From: Holacanthus passer
Taxonomy: Eukaryota > Chordata > Actinopteri > Pomacanthidae
Length of the DNA stretch: 64,000 bases
Assembly (NCBI GenBank): GCA_025331565.1
Contig: JAFREQ010000009.1
Coordinates: 8,669,501-8,733,500 of the forward strand
Direction: 5' to 3'
Positions 1-12,483 of this stretch are shown piece by piece. Each line of letters opens with the position of its first letter. Within the stretch, counting starts at the first letter, position 1. The notes under the pieces were generated by a model. It saw nothing but the letters and a program-made list of their open reading frames with translations, had not been told where the DNA came from and did no database searches. A program made the translations under genes and the position numbers.

Positions 1-2871
1 ACATGCATTATGGTACATTTACCTTTTTGTGCCACTGAATAGATTAAAGGTGTTCTATAGACAAGTGAATGAAACCTACATAAGGATTCAAGAGTGGTGC
101 ACTGATTGGACAAATATATGTGATAAAAACAGTTAACATCTAGAGTGTCATAGGATGTCTTCAAAACTGTACAGATGGTGTATAATCAAGCACAGGAAAT
201 CATTTGCATTTTCCTTTCTCATCCTCAGCAGTATTTTCACACCAAGTCCCACGGTTTCACAGATTACACTTTTACTCTGCATGAACTTTCAGTCATGGAA
301 AGTTTGACAGTACAGGAATTAGTTGAAGGATGTTCAGAGCAAGCTGCTTGCTTTTGTTGGGGTTCTGGTTTGTCAGTTGAACAGATGCCAACATAGTTTG
401 TCCTACTTTTCCAGTTTCAGTGGTTAGCATATGAAGTTACATGTTGAGCTGTTGAACTTCCAGTTTAACTTCTGTTTACCTGAATGTGTTGAAATGAGGA
501 AATACTTTTTATGTTGGCCAAAAATTGCAAACTAAACAATACTTGAACTTGTAGGCCTTTAGCCTTAAGCATTCTCATCACCATAGCTGCTCAAACTTGG
601 TGTTTACAGCTGCACATTTGTAGCTAAAGGGATTATTCTTTGAGGTATGACCGCATGCAGACTTCACTCATTGACTTACTGTGGCTTCATCCAGCCAGGC
701 ATATGTCATTTGAATACAGATTGTGGAGTCCTGTGTGTGAGTATGTGTATAATATTACATATACAAACTGTGAACAACAGCCTCCTTTACTCTCTTCTGT
801 CAATTTCTCTGGAAGAACCAGATAAAATCCCGATGTTTCTATCCCCTCTATCTACATGAAGGAGGCCTGACTGACAGAGGTGGGAACCACAATAGGGCGA
901 AGCTGGACTGAATGGGGGTGGAAGTGTCATTAACATGAGAAAGCCCTCATCCTCAGCGCTCTCTTCCTCTTCACATTGTCTGCTTCGTGTCTCTGGCTCA
1001 GTCGAGGAACAAGTCACTTCCTTAAAGAGACATCATTCCCTCGAGTTAGTCTGTAGTTCAGTTTGTCAGCAAACTACTTTTGAACCATCAGAATCAGATT
1101 TAATCATCAGTCTACCTAATCCGTTTAATGTGGTTAACTAGTTGATTTTATATATATTTATTTTTGACCTTCATGCCTGACAACTTTTTGGGTAACATAA
1201 GACAAAGTAAAGCTGCAAATCCTCAAATTTAAGAAGCTGTAATCATGAAATGTTTATCATTTATGTAAAATATTCAAAATATTCACTAATTGATTTCACA
1301 ACCACCTGAAAGTGTTAGTGTGGATCAGATGTTTCACATGAACATGCACATGGCCTCAGACACCATTGATCGGCTCTCGGGACACACTACAGCTATGGGT
1401 CAAAACAGGGTGACTTTTTTGTTACTGATACTCCCCAAGGGAGTTTGCTGTTTCCTTGTTTCTTTTTTCCTTTAAAGCTCCTTTGCAGCTGGCACTGTTG
1501 TAGTCTGGATCCTGCATTTACTCATCAAATATTGGGAGACACATTGTAGAGCGAGGATTAGAGAGGATGGGAACATATAGCTAAATTACCAAACCGCTTC
1601 CTGACAACTGTGCCCTCTAGTCTTGGCAGGACTGTCGGAGTCAGATGACAGTGCAGGGCTCTCTCTTTATTGTATCCATTTTTTTTCCAAGGCAGAGGAA
1701 GCTTTTGCCAGATAATGTCCTCTCTGCTATAAAGCTGCGTGAAAATCTGGCTGTGGAAATCTTTTTAAAAAAATGAGACAGAATGTGGCACTCTATCTCT
1801 CTCGTTTTCTCTCACTCTTCTTTCTCTCACCCCCTACTCCCTTGTTCTCTTCCTCCCTCTGTGGGTGTTTGGTACACTAAGTGCTTCATGATTGCCAGGG
1901 CCGTGAGGAGGCACAATCGGCGGAGGCGTCAGCAGCCCTCAGCCAAGTGTCCTTGCTTCCCCAAGTGGTTTTTCTGGCAGTCTTTTGGTCGATTGACAGG
2001 GGAGTCAGCGTTATCCAGTCAGAACGTTGCGTTCATCAACAATGCTGCATGGCAACTTGATGGAGGAATTTCCATAATAACTCTTGTGTTGTTCATACAT
2101 GCAGTAATTTGTCACGCCAAAATGTCACGCAGGCTCGCCACATTTGAATTGGCCAGACAGTAGGTGCTGAAGTGCTGAACTGCTTATGTGTGCATTTCAG
2201 CAGTCTGGCTGTACACACACAATTTTTTATTCCTCTTAATTAGGACCATGTCTGCTGCAGCAGGAACTTCTTTAAGAATGATAAATATTTCTCAGTGAGA
2301 TCCACATTATGGTCAAAAGACGGAGAAGCATTTGTTGCTAAAATGGTGTATATCCTAGAGGGGAACATTTTGTGATATTGCTGCTTCATGAGGAGTCTGA
2401 AAAAACAGTGAAAAATACCCAAAAGCCCAAGTTAATATGTTTATAATTGCTTGATTTGTTCAACCAACTGTCTAACCCCCCCCAAATATTCTGTTTATTA
2501 TCACAGACAAAGAAAACCTGCAAACATTCATATTTAAAATAGAATTTGGCATTTTTGGCTAAAAAATGTTTCAGAATTGTTGCAGATACATTTTTCTGTT
2601 TATCTACTAATTGATTTAAATTTAAAATTGGATTTGTGTCTGAAGGTGCAGATGCAGTCATGAGCACTCAATCCTCAAAATTCACATTTATCAACAGATA
2701 CTATCTGGTAGTTTAACTGTGGGGGTACCCAGCTTTCATTCTTACCATACAAAATACTCATATTCTCAGACTGACATGATTTAAAGAGCTTGATTGTAGT
2801 GAATGACACATTTTATACAAGCAGTGTATAAAAGCAGAAGGTCTTTTGCTTTCTTCAAAAGCAAGTCTATA

Positions 2872-2897
2872 GTGTGTGTGTGTGTGTGTGTGTGTGT
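2872..2897. repeat. TG microsatellite
   Basis: About 13 uninterrupted TG units in dapk1 intron 2. Confidence 0.9.
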
Positions 2898-3734
2898 TTG
2901 TGTGGCGTAGGATTACTGTTTGGATGTTTGTCAGCTGTGTTGATGTTGTGCTGAGCTGTGATTTTTATCTGTGTGTTGCTGACAGTGAAGAGATGAGCTG
3001 CCTGGCTATAATTTACGCACTGTTGTCAAACTGATGATGAGGAGTTGCTGAGAGTGAAGACAGTTGTGTTTTTGTACTTCATAGGTAGATAGTGATTCAG
3101 TAGCACTTCTCTCAGTTCTCCCTCTGTAAATTAGAGACAGATTTGGAGATAAAAAGAGGGGGAAAGGTTATGAGACATAACCCAGATGGATTATCATTTT
3201 ATATATGTAACAGATGAATTGGGTTTTGATATTGGAGTAAGTCTCTGAAACACCTCCACGAGTTGATCTGATGTTGGATCCAAATATGTACGGATTTCTT
3301 TATTCAGCATTCATTGCTATTTCTGTTTCCAGCACGATGCATCAGCCAGTTATTAATTAAAGCTGTTTCTGATCAACAGTTTTAATGCCTTATAATCCAT
3401 CCCACTCCTTTTGGCTCATATGTCTGTGTTTACCACATTCTGATACAGAAGTCTGTTTTTTTTATGTATTTATGGAAAGTAGTGAACCCTGTGGGATTTA
3501 AACACTTAAGTCTGAGTGTCCCAGCAGCTGATTGATTAATTCACCTCAACCTATTTAATTCACATCCCTGTTGCCAGTTGTTCATTTTGTCGGGTTGTAT
3601 TGCACACTCATCACTGTTTGTAATCAAATTCCGGTTTCTCTTTATTGCATCTTGTTTCTTTGGTGCATCATTGTACAGGGGAGTGTTAGTCATGATTTCT
3701 TGATAATAGTAATTTAATATTAGCTTTGTGTCAA

Positions 3735-3960
3735 ACGAATAGGTTGACATTTTGGGAAATACACTTGTTTTCTTGCAGAGAGTTGGATGAGAAAATTGAT
3801 ATCACTCACACATCTGTAAGATAAATGTCTAGCTGTAGCCAGCAGCTGTTCGGTTTAGCTTGGTATAAGCAGCTATAAATGTATAAAGGTAACAAAATCT
3901 GGCAACCCTCTTTTGTTATGCATTAAACAGAGGAGAAGTAATATATTAATTAGTTAGCTT
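3735..3960. repeat. Left-half copy of the GCTAAGC element
   Basis: TTGACATTTTGGGAAATACA, TCTTGCAGAGAGTTGGATGA and GCCAGCAGCTGTTCGGTTTA correspond to the left arm of the element at 52917-53310. It ends about 90 bp before dapk1 exon 3. Confidence 0.6.
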
Positions 3961-4050
3961 TAGAGGGGCGCAGGCAGATTTTCAGTTCAGTATCAGTGTT
4001 TCAAGGCTAGAGTCACCTTTCACAATCTCCTCTTCTCCTCTCCTCACTAG

Positions 4051-4272
4051 CGGCCAGTTTGCAGTGGTCAGAAGATGTCGGCACAGGAGCACTGGCGTGG
4101 AGTACGCCGCCAAATTCATCAAGAAGCGGCGCAGCAAGTCGAGTCGACGAGGGGTGACAAGGGAGGACATTGAGCGTGAGGTGAACATCCTGAAGGAAAT
4201 TCAGCACCCCAACATCATCACACTCCACGAGGTCTTTGAAAACAAGGCAGAAGTCATCCTGATCCTGGAGCT
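4051..4272 (+). CDS. dapk1: dapk1 exon 3: kinase N-lobe
   Basis: Residues 22-94, with Ser21 completed by the first base and Leu95 split at the end. It begins with the glycine-rich loop (GQFAVV), then the ATP-binding Lys42 in YAAKFIKKRR. The basic loop KKRRSKSSRRG that is the fingerprint of the DAPK family follows, then the alpha-C glutamate in REDIEREVNILKEIQHPN. The acceptor is CACTAG at 4045-4050 and the donor is GTGAGT at 4273. No ATG exon matching the DAPK N-terminus is visible in the preceding 4 kb. Confidence 0.97.
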
Positions 4273-7200
4273 GTGAGTGACCTTGTCTTCTTCTTTTACT
4301 CTTCTGTATTCATCACAAGTGGGCAAATTGAGATTTTTGTTTAACAAAATGGTAGTTTAAGGTTCCTAAAATGTACTGGAAGAAAATTCATGACTTGCAT
4401 AAAAGGTAAAAGGAATATTTTTTTTTTTTTACAAAGCATGTTGGCATCTTTCATCTTTATACAAGACAGAGTCTTCATAAAATAACCCCACATTTTCTAA
4501 TTATCATGCTTGAAAGCATGCAAAAAAAAAGGATGTTCAAAATCAAAGTTGCAGAGGCCTTGATAACTTGATTTTTAATCCCTAGTATGGGTCAAACTCC
4601 AAAAACCCTGGATCCTACATTTCCCACAATTCAGTTTCACAGCATCTTTCATCAGACCCTTCCTTCCGTTCTGTTAAAGATCTGAAGTTTCATTAAAAGC
4701 GTCAACATCAACAGGGTAATTTTTTTGAAACTTTGGTAAGCCGCCCTCAATTTTATTCAACTGCTGAAACAGACTGAGTAGTAATCATGTGAATATATAG
4801 AACTTCATGTGAACTGCGGCTTTAAAAAGCAAAAAAAGGATCACTTACTAAGTTAATAGTCAGATGGTGATCAAGTCCTCATAGTAACCAGAATTCAGAG
4901 ATGGATTATAAACTGTGACTGTAGCTCTGACCTGTTAGAGGTGTCGTGTAGCTTGCTTGTTTCACAGAGCACCAGTTTGGCCAGTTTTACCAGGTTACAT
5001 GGAACTCCGAACCCTGTAAGATCATTTATGTGTATATTACAAGTATGCAAGTGACAATGCTTATTCAGAACTAATAAGCACAATAGAGTACGCCTCAATT
5101 AGTGGGTCACCAGTAGTGAGAGTAATGTTGAGAGCTGCACTTGCTGGACAACATTCCTGACCAGTGATCACATGCGATAGAATTGCAAGGAAGAAATAAC
5201 AAGTACAAAATCAGTCCAGGCCTACATTACAGCACACGTGCCAATAAAAAGTCCATGGCTCATTTCCAGCCAGGCATAGTAAACTGGTAGAGCAGGTCAC
5301 TGTGGTTGGAAATAACGTCTCAATATTTTTAAGGATCCATTAAATGCTTCAGAAGAGAATTCTTTCAAAAACATCTTAAAAGTCAAAATGAACACTGTGC
5401 AAACTTCAATGAATACCATTAAAGATTTGCACAGAACAGTGCTAAAATGATCTTATTTATCATTATTAAGCCGCTTTAATTATTTTTAGACAATACAGAC
5501 TTGAAATTTAGAGTCAAAGTAAACAGGTTCCAGCTAAATGGCTGTGCAGCACTGCAACATCCTGCAAAGGGTGAACTCATCAAAGCAAGTTGTCTGTAAG
5601 CACACCTATGAACCTGGTGTTGCTTTTCTTTCTCTCAAACATTTGTAGAATTGTTTTAGTGTTTCCTCATTCTCAAAACACGGAACAAGTGCTGTTGTTT
5701 CAAGAGACATCAACATGAACCCTTCCTGCTTCTGATTGGATTCATGTACAACTCTCTAGTCTATTATGTTTCGCTTTCAAACAGTAAAAACATGAACAAC
5801 TGCACCCATTTCCATATAATAACCCCTGCAATCAGGTTTCTGAATACATTTGTGAACAGAAATATGATGTTCAGTTGCACAAGGATGCCTTTATATTTAC
5901 AAATGGTCCAGTGTGTCAACAACCAAATGTATCAGTCCAACCGTGAAGCACATTTGGTTTGCAATCATGCACTCTTGCACCTCAATGCCAATTATTGACA
6001 GTAAGAGAAAATGAATACTGTGTTTTTGTGGAGTGGTGTGGCATTGGATTGCTTGCCTAAAACAAAAATCTCAAAGAATTAAAAAAGAATTACCCTTAGG
6101 AGTAACTGAACAGGTTAGGTAAACTACAATATAAACTGGACACTGTCCTGTCTAGTATTGGCACTGCTGAAACTTTGTCATTCAGCACATTAGGAGGATC
6201 CATTAATTATCTTTTCTTTTAATAGTAAAGAGTAAGAGTAAATCAAATTAATTTCTCTTGAAGATGTAGAAGTGGACTTGTGAAGGTGAGAAAATGTGGC
6301 TGAGAAAGGTCCGATTACTGCTGAGTCCATTTACAGCAAGGCATTATAACCAGTAGCTGCTGGAATGAACAAGGATGCTGAGCCATTTCCCCCTGAATAA
6401 AGGTTAACAGGAACAAAAATTTATTTCACTGAGCAGTGGAACATTTTCTGTTCTGTTTTCTGTGTTATTTCATTATTTATGACCTTCTGTCAATGGTTCC
6501 ACGTCAGATTTGTTCTGAATTGAAGTTGTTAAATCATAAGAGGTTGTAAAGATTGCAGAAGCAGCTTGTGACTGGTTGATCAATGATGCTCGCAACAGCG
6601 GGGCATTTCTGGGTGGGTTGGTCTCGATCATTCCTGCTGGGTGGTGAGAATCATCTCACTTGCGAGGGTCATCAGCGATCGTCCTGGACCCTTAAGCCTG
6701 TCTAAGACTGGCCCAGTAGCTCTCCCTCTCTTCCAGCTGGCATCCATCCTGTATGTTGTTTTGCTCAGTTTGGCTCCATCTAACACCTCCACAGCACATA
6801 CTGTATCTCACATGCTCTGCGCTCGCTGATAATATTGCTCACTTCCACACTGCATTGTTTAATTGTGTCAAGTTAAATTTAAATAAATGGCTTTTGTGTA
6901 ATTAACCTCTTACAGGCCTCCCTTTTTGTTATACTCCCAGAGCTTTTCATGATATATAGTGGTTCATACTCCATTTCCATTTCTCAGAGTGCTATTTAAT
7001 TCTGCATATTTTCCGAGGTGGTTTTCTTCCTGGGTTTGGCTCCTGGCACCCTGGGGTTGAGTCAGCTGATAGGGTCGCTAGCTGCACAGCTGACCAAGCT
7101 AACTAGCTAACATCAGCTACAGTTAGCAGTAGTTAGCAGTTACTTAAGCAACAAGTCTGTCAGGATACTCCATAAATCCCAGAGAGTTGAGGCAGAGCAA

Positions 7201-10200
7201 CTGAGTGAAAACCAGCAAACACAAGTAGAGAGCACAAGTTATAAAGTTGTACAAAGGACGATTTTGACAAATTTGGTTGGGGTTGAGATTGAGGTGGATG
7301 GATAAGTCATCTACTGGAGGAGATGATGAAAGTTTGCCTGTTTTATGTACAATCTTTAAAAAGGGAATATTTTCAATTTGGTTGCACTTCATGCTATAAA
7401 TTAAAATACCAGTTCACTGTTCCTGGTTCTACATATATTACGGTTAGCATTCAAAGCTGGTAGACTGACAATGCTGTGTTTTTCCAGCCCTGGGCAGGTA
7501 AAACAACAACTTACATGTGGATGCTAAAAATATCTGGTTTCATGTTGTGTCTCTTTGTCCTCCACATCCTCTCCTCCTCTTGCTGAACTCTGGGTAAATA
7601 CAACCATGACAGCAACCATCCTTTAGTATAACACATTGACCAACTCGTATGAAAAGAGGCAGAGGTGACATGTTTGGGCAGGAACCTTCTTTCCACTCTA
7701 TGAATGTGCATGTACGCCCTGATCACCACTGAAGCAGATGATGAAGTAAACATCCGAGATACACTGTAGAGTGGGTGTTTGGTGGGAGGAAGGGGTGGAG
7801 GTCCCAGCTGTGCAGCTGGTCTGGTGTTTCCTCCCTGAAGGGTGTGTGTGTGTGTGTGTCTGGGTTTCTATTCCCGCAGATAAATTTGCAAAAGTATTAT
7901 TTGGTGGTAATTTTTGTACAGCAACTTGAAAATAAACAATTTTCTAAAATATGTAAATTACATTTTATATCATACAAGACAATAAAATGGTAGTAATGGT
8001 TGAATAAGCCCTTACAAATTATTAATTGAAATATGGAGAATTGACTACTAAAATAAAAATAATTTTTTAGTAAAGTGTGACTGATTCCTCACATATAATG
8101 TAAAACAAACCCGTGTTTGTATGTGTCTTTGACTGAGTGAAGGCTGGACGACTGGATAAGCATGGCTATAATTACAGTTATCTGTACTCTTCCTCTCTCT
8201 TCTGCTTCCTCAGCCACGTTCTCTGTTCCCTCGCTGCATGTTTTCACTTCACATTATCATGCCTTAACTGTGATAAACCCTCTGTCTCAACTTTTCTTTT
8301 CTCCCTGTAAGTGTTAAGTAGCCATGGCACTCAAAACTGAATTAACATCAGTTGATTTACAGAATTCAAAAGAAACTTAGCTGAATCACTGAGCCATATT
8401 CATTTTCCCATATCCTCCTCTTTGTTGTTTTTAGTGGAAGGTTTTCATGATTAAAACAGCGCTGGTTAAAATGTACTCTGGATGTGTAAATTGGTCACGC
8501 TCTAATGCACCGGGATGATTAGATTACATCAGCTCAGCTCTGTTAAGCAGGGATTTGTAGCTGGCTCTGATCTGAGAGATCTCGCATTTTAATTCTCTCC
8601 CTCCTTCTCACTCTCTCTCTCCGTGTCGTCCAGTGTGGCTGGCGGTGAGCTCTTCGACTTCCTGGCAGAAAAGGAGTCGCTGAGTGAGGAGGAAGCCACT
8701 CAGTTCCTCAAGCAGATCCTGGATGGAGTCTTCTACCTGCACTCCAAACAAATCGCTCACTTTGACCTTAAGGTACTGCAGCAACTAAAGACAGAAAACG
8801 TCATCTCCCTGTGTTATGCCTGATTCCTTTTGTCAGTCACGTATTCAAGTCTGAGTGCAGTCCACACTATTATTATTTACACCTGTCTTTTTCCTGCTGT
8901 CCTCCGATCAAATGCCTTCTTTACCTATGGAAATGAAAGAAGCTCCTAAGAGCAATTGTGAATGCAGAAAATCTTGGAAAAGAAAAATTGTTTTGTATTG
9001 ATGGTATCCCAAGGTCGCAGTTTGATTGACATCTGCTGTCTCACTTTTTGTTTGTACAAAACAGAGCATTATACATGGACTTCTTGTGTACTAACCTCAA
9101 CAACTGTTTATCATGCAAATTTAGGATGGAGTTGGGACACGGCAAGAAAAACTAAACTTGTGCATGTCCTTCATAGATCCTTTGTTTCAGCCAGTTCCAA
9201 CAAATGCAAATGAGACTTTTCAAGTGATTAGCCTTGGTCCTCAAAATGAGAACCAAAACATAATTGTACAATTTTAGAAAAGAAGAGATACACTCTTCTG
9301 ATGATTGTGAGATTTCCATGAAAATACTTGTGAAGATATGAACACACAGAAGATGGTGACAGCGACTTGCTCAAGGTCATATTATGTTTATGTAGCACAG
9401 TTGGATATTTTCTTTGAAAAGACCCCTCCTGCTCAGTTGCAGGACAAAGAACCCCAAATGTTTTCCTCTTATCAGAGGTCACAGTAAAGTGTTGCCTGTT
9501 ATTCGGCCTGAACGGACTAGTTCATATTCATTTTCCTAAATGCCAGCTCACTGGAGAACTGGATTTGCAGCATTGTGTGAATATGTGATTCTGTTTTGCA
9601 TCAGCGCGCCTCTTTTAGACTTCTTTTTTTTTTAATCAGTTTCTCTTTGAATCTATGTGTTGGAGCCAATGTATCTGAGGCTAATAACCATGACTAATCT
9701 GTTCTGGTTTATTTTTGGATCCTTTCCTTTTTATCATGGAGTGTGTGTAGTTCACAACATAAAACTCCTGAGGGAAAAAGAGTAAAGGTCATGGTGTACT
9801 CACAGCACACCAGCACAGACACACTATAAGTACGTGAGGTTCTTGAACATTACGCTGTTGTTGTGATAGTTCTTTACTTAAATCTGAATCGATGTCATTG
9901 ATCAGTTGTCTTGTGGCTGGTACACATGGCGTCTTCAGAATAAATGGTCCAGACCGACTCCTCCACTTACAAAACAATCTCCCCATGTCATACATCAAAG
10001 TTCAGGACATTCAGCCTCCAGGTTTGCAGGTAATCATAACCTCTGTTCCTGGCCAGCCACTTCTGATCAATGCAACCACAGCAGCCTCTGCTTTGGATAT
10101 TAGCTTCTGTTAGTCACGGTCTAGCAGTGGCTCAGATTGAGACCTGTTTGTCTAGTTAAATGACTTTATGAAATACCGCAGTATTCCATTTGAAAGACTG

Positions 10201-12438
10201 GAAGTTCAGTGTCTTTATTTGTTCGCTACGGTTCGGCAATGTGTAAAAATTTCGTTCACCTGCCACGAGCAAACTGACTTCCTCCCACAAGCTCTCAAAA
10301 AAATACAAAAATAAACCTATTTTTCTTAGCCAATATAGTCATTCAGTCTCCTAACCCAAATGTTCACCCATATTCTGGTAGCATCTTTTCTTTTATTCTT
10401 GTGTTTGACAGCATTTTCTCTGACCCCTTGAAACTGCTGTTACACGGACTGAAATGTGATTGCCTGACTGAACAAGGCAGTTTTCAGCAAATTATTTTCT
10501 TTTTAGAGTAAAATCAATTATACAGAGACAGAAATATTTCCAATCAATGTCATTATTGTGCTCACGACCTTAACATGTTGGACAAGACAGACTAATGATG
10601 TCTGAGTCATCACTAGTGATCTTATATGCAATTTGTATCTGAATTGAAGGGCCAAAATTATTTATAGTCAGCTGTTCTTTTCATTGAAAACACTTTGCTT
10701 CCTGTGACTACTATTATATCATTGGATCATTCTTACTGTTGCATTAATGTGAAATCAGGATTTTACTGTTTTAGTAGGTTGAGGTGGAGCAAATTTCCAA
10801 CTATTTTGTATATGACTGCAGCTAATGATTATTTTCATTATGGATTCATCTGCTGATAATTTTCTCCATTAATTCAGAAAATAGTGATATCACAATTATC
10901 CAGAGCCCAAAGTGATATTTTCACAATGTCTGTTTTGTCCTACCAATAGCACACAATTCATAATTAATAAAAATAAATTAAAACAATTTAAATGAAAAAC
11001 AGCAAATCTTCACATTTGTGAAGCTGGAACCATGAAATATTTTTGCATGAAAAATTACTTAAATGAATCAAAATAGTTGCCAGTGTATAGTTTAATTTAT
11101 TATACAACATCAAAATTTATAAGCTCTCCATATCTTTTGCATGCAACACCTGAATTTGTAAAGCTGCCAGATTTCCCTCTGTAGTAAATGTGGTGGAGTA
11201 GAAGTGGAAAGTAGCATGAAAATATTTGTTTAATATTTTCCACCACTGGATTTAAAGTGTTCAGATTATGCAGACGGAGAACTAAGACAGTTTGTAACCC
11301 ACATTTGATATCATTCTCCTGCATTCCAGCATTAACATAAGCAAATGAATGTCTGCGGAGCAGAGAACAAAACCAACGAGCTGAGCTGGAGTTTGATTAT
11401 ATTTTCTCAGGCCTCCTGTTGCTGCCCACAGCCAATCTGCTCTTGTTCCTTCTCAGACTAAATCCTCAAGTCAGGCTGAAAGGATGCGGTTTGGAGGGAA
11501 GATGGCTTCGTCTAAAAGAAGCATTGTGTCCTGAGGAATGTCCGGCTTCTGTTGTTTGGCTTTACTTACAGCGCATCTTTGCCGTCCTTTCCTTTCTCCC
11601 ACTTCCTCGAGAGGTTTTAACGTGTTTTGCATGGGATTTCCATGGCTGATGAGCCTCCTTCCTGCCAGCCTGTTCCTGGTTTTGTGTCTGACTCCGCTGC
11701 TCGCTCCCTTGTTTACACTTACTTTGTGTTCTACACTGAGAGTTTAAGGGACAATTTTTCAACGTTCATTATTTATGTTCTCTGCGAGCATCTTATCTGT
11801 TCTTCATTGAAATCTTGAGACACAGATGTTTGCATTCCAATAGCAGCTTAAGAAAGAAAGGGTCAGTAAAGTTTGGTCCAAATTGTCACTCCACCTCTCC
11901 CTGCCATTGTCGTTGTCCCTGTCTCCGCTTTCTTTTTCCATCTCGTCTTTTTAACTGTCTCTCTTTTGCTTTCTTTCCAGCCGGAGAACATCATGCTGCT
12001 GAACCGCTCAGTGCCTCACCCGCGCATCAAGATCATCGACTTTGGCTTGGCCCACAAGATAGACTTTGGCAATGATTTTAAAAACATTTTTGGAACTCCA
12101 GAATTTGTAGGTCAGTATCTCTTTGTGTGTGTTTGTCGCTGAAGAATCACGTTCTTCATCCTTCCTTATTTTCTTGTTCTGCATTTACTTTGATGCTTTG
12201 TCAAACAGATTCTGCTCTGATCAGTTTACCCAAATTTACTGTACTCCCCATCCTGTCTCTAATGTACCTAACAAACACACATACAAACAAACACACACTC
12301 ACTATGCCACCCTGTTCTCCTGGCTTGATCCCAGGGGTTGCGTATTGTGAGAGCAGGTGCCAACTATGCCATAGGGACAAAGTGAGAGAGAACTGATAAT
12401 ATACTGGAGATTATCAGAACTGCTCCTTCTTGCCAACA

Positions 12439-12483
<45 letters not shown>

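Larger units (their letters stand above)
1..4050 (+). other. dapk1 intron 2 (3' part)
   Basis: Non-coding. Contains a TG tract (2872-2897), two degraded pieces of the GCTGCAACTAATGATT repeat (about 1195-1300 and 2500-2625) and a half copy of the GCTAAGC inverted-repeat element (about 3735-3960). No exon resembling the DAPK1 N-terminus was found. Confidence 0.7.
8773..11980 (+). other. dapk1 intron 4
   Basis: 3.2 kb, mostly unremarkable except for the nested repeat pair at 10700-11250. A short C/T-rich tract precedes the exon 5 acceptor. Confidence 0.6.

Noticed and set aside
1783..2163. 126-codon open frame before dapk1 exon 3, with an Arg-rich segment
   Set aside because: It does not resemble the DAPK1 N-terminus or any family I know, has no splice partner of the right phase, and the end is hydrophobic noise.
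7070..7145. Dense CTAGCT/GTTAGC units, considered as a regulatory cluster
   Set aside because: Such runs are common in percomorph repeat DNA and recur at 51.8-52.2 kb; no reason to call a regulatory site.
9789..10113. Open frames on both strands in intron 4
   Set aside because: No recognisable domain, no compatible splice sites, and overlapping frames on both strands suggest chance or an old repeat.
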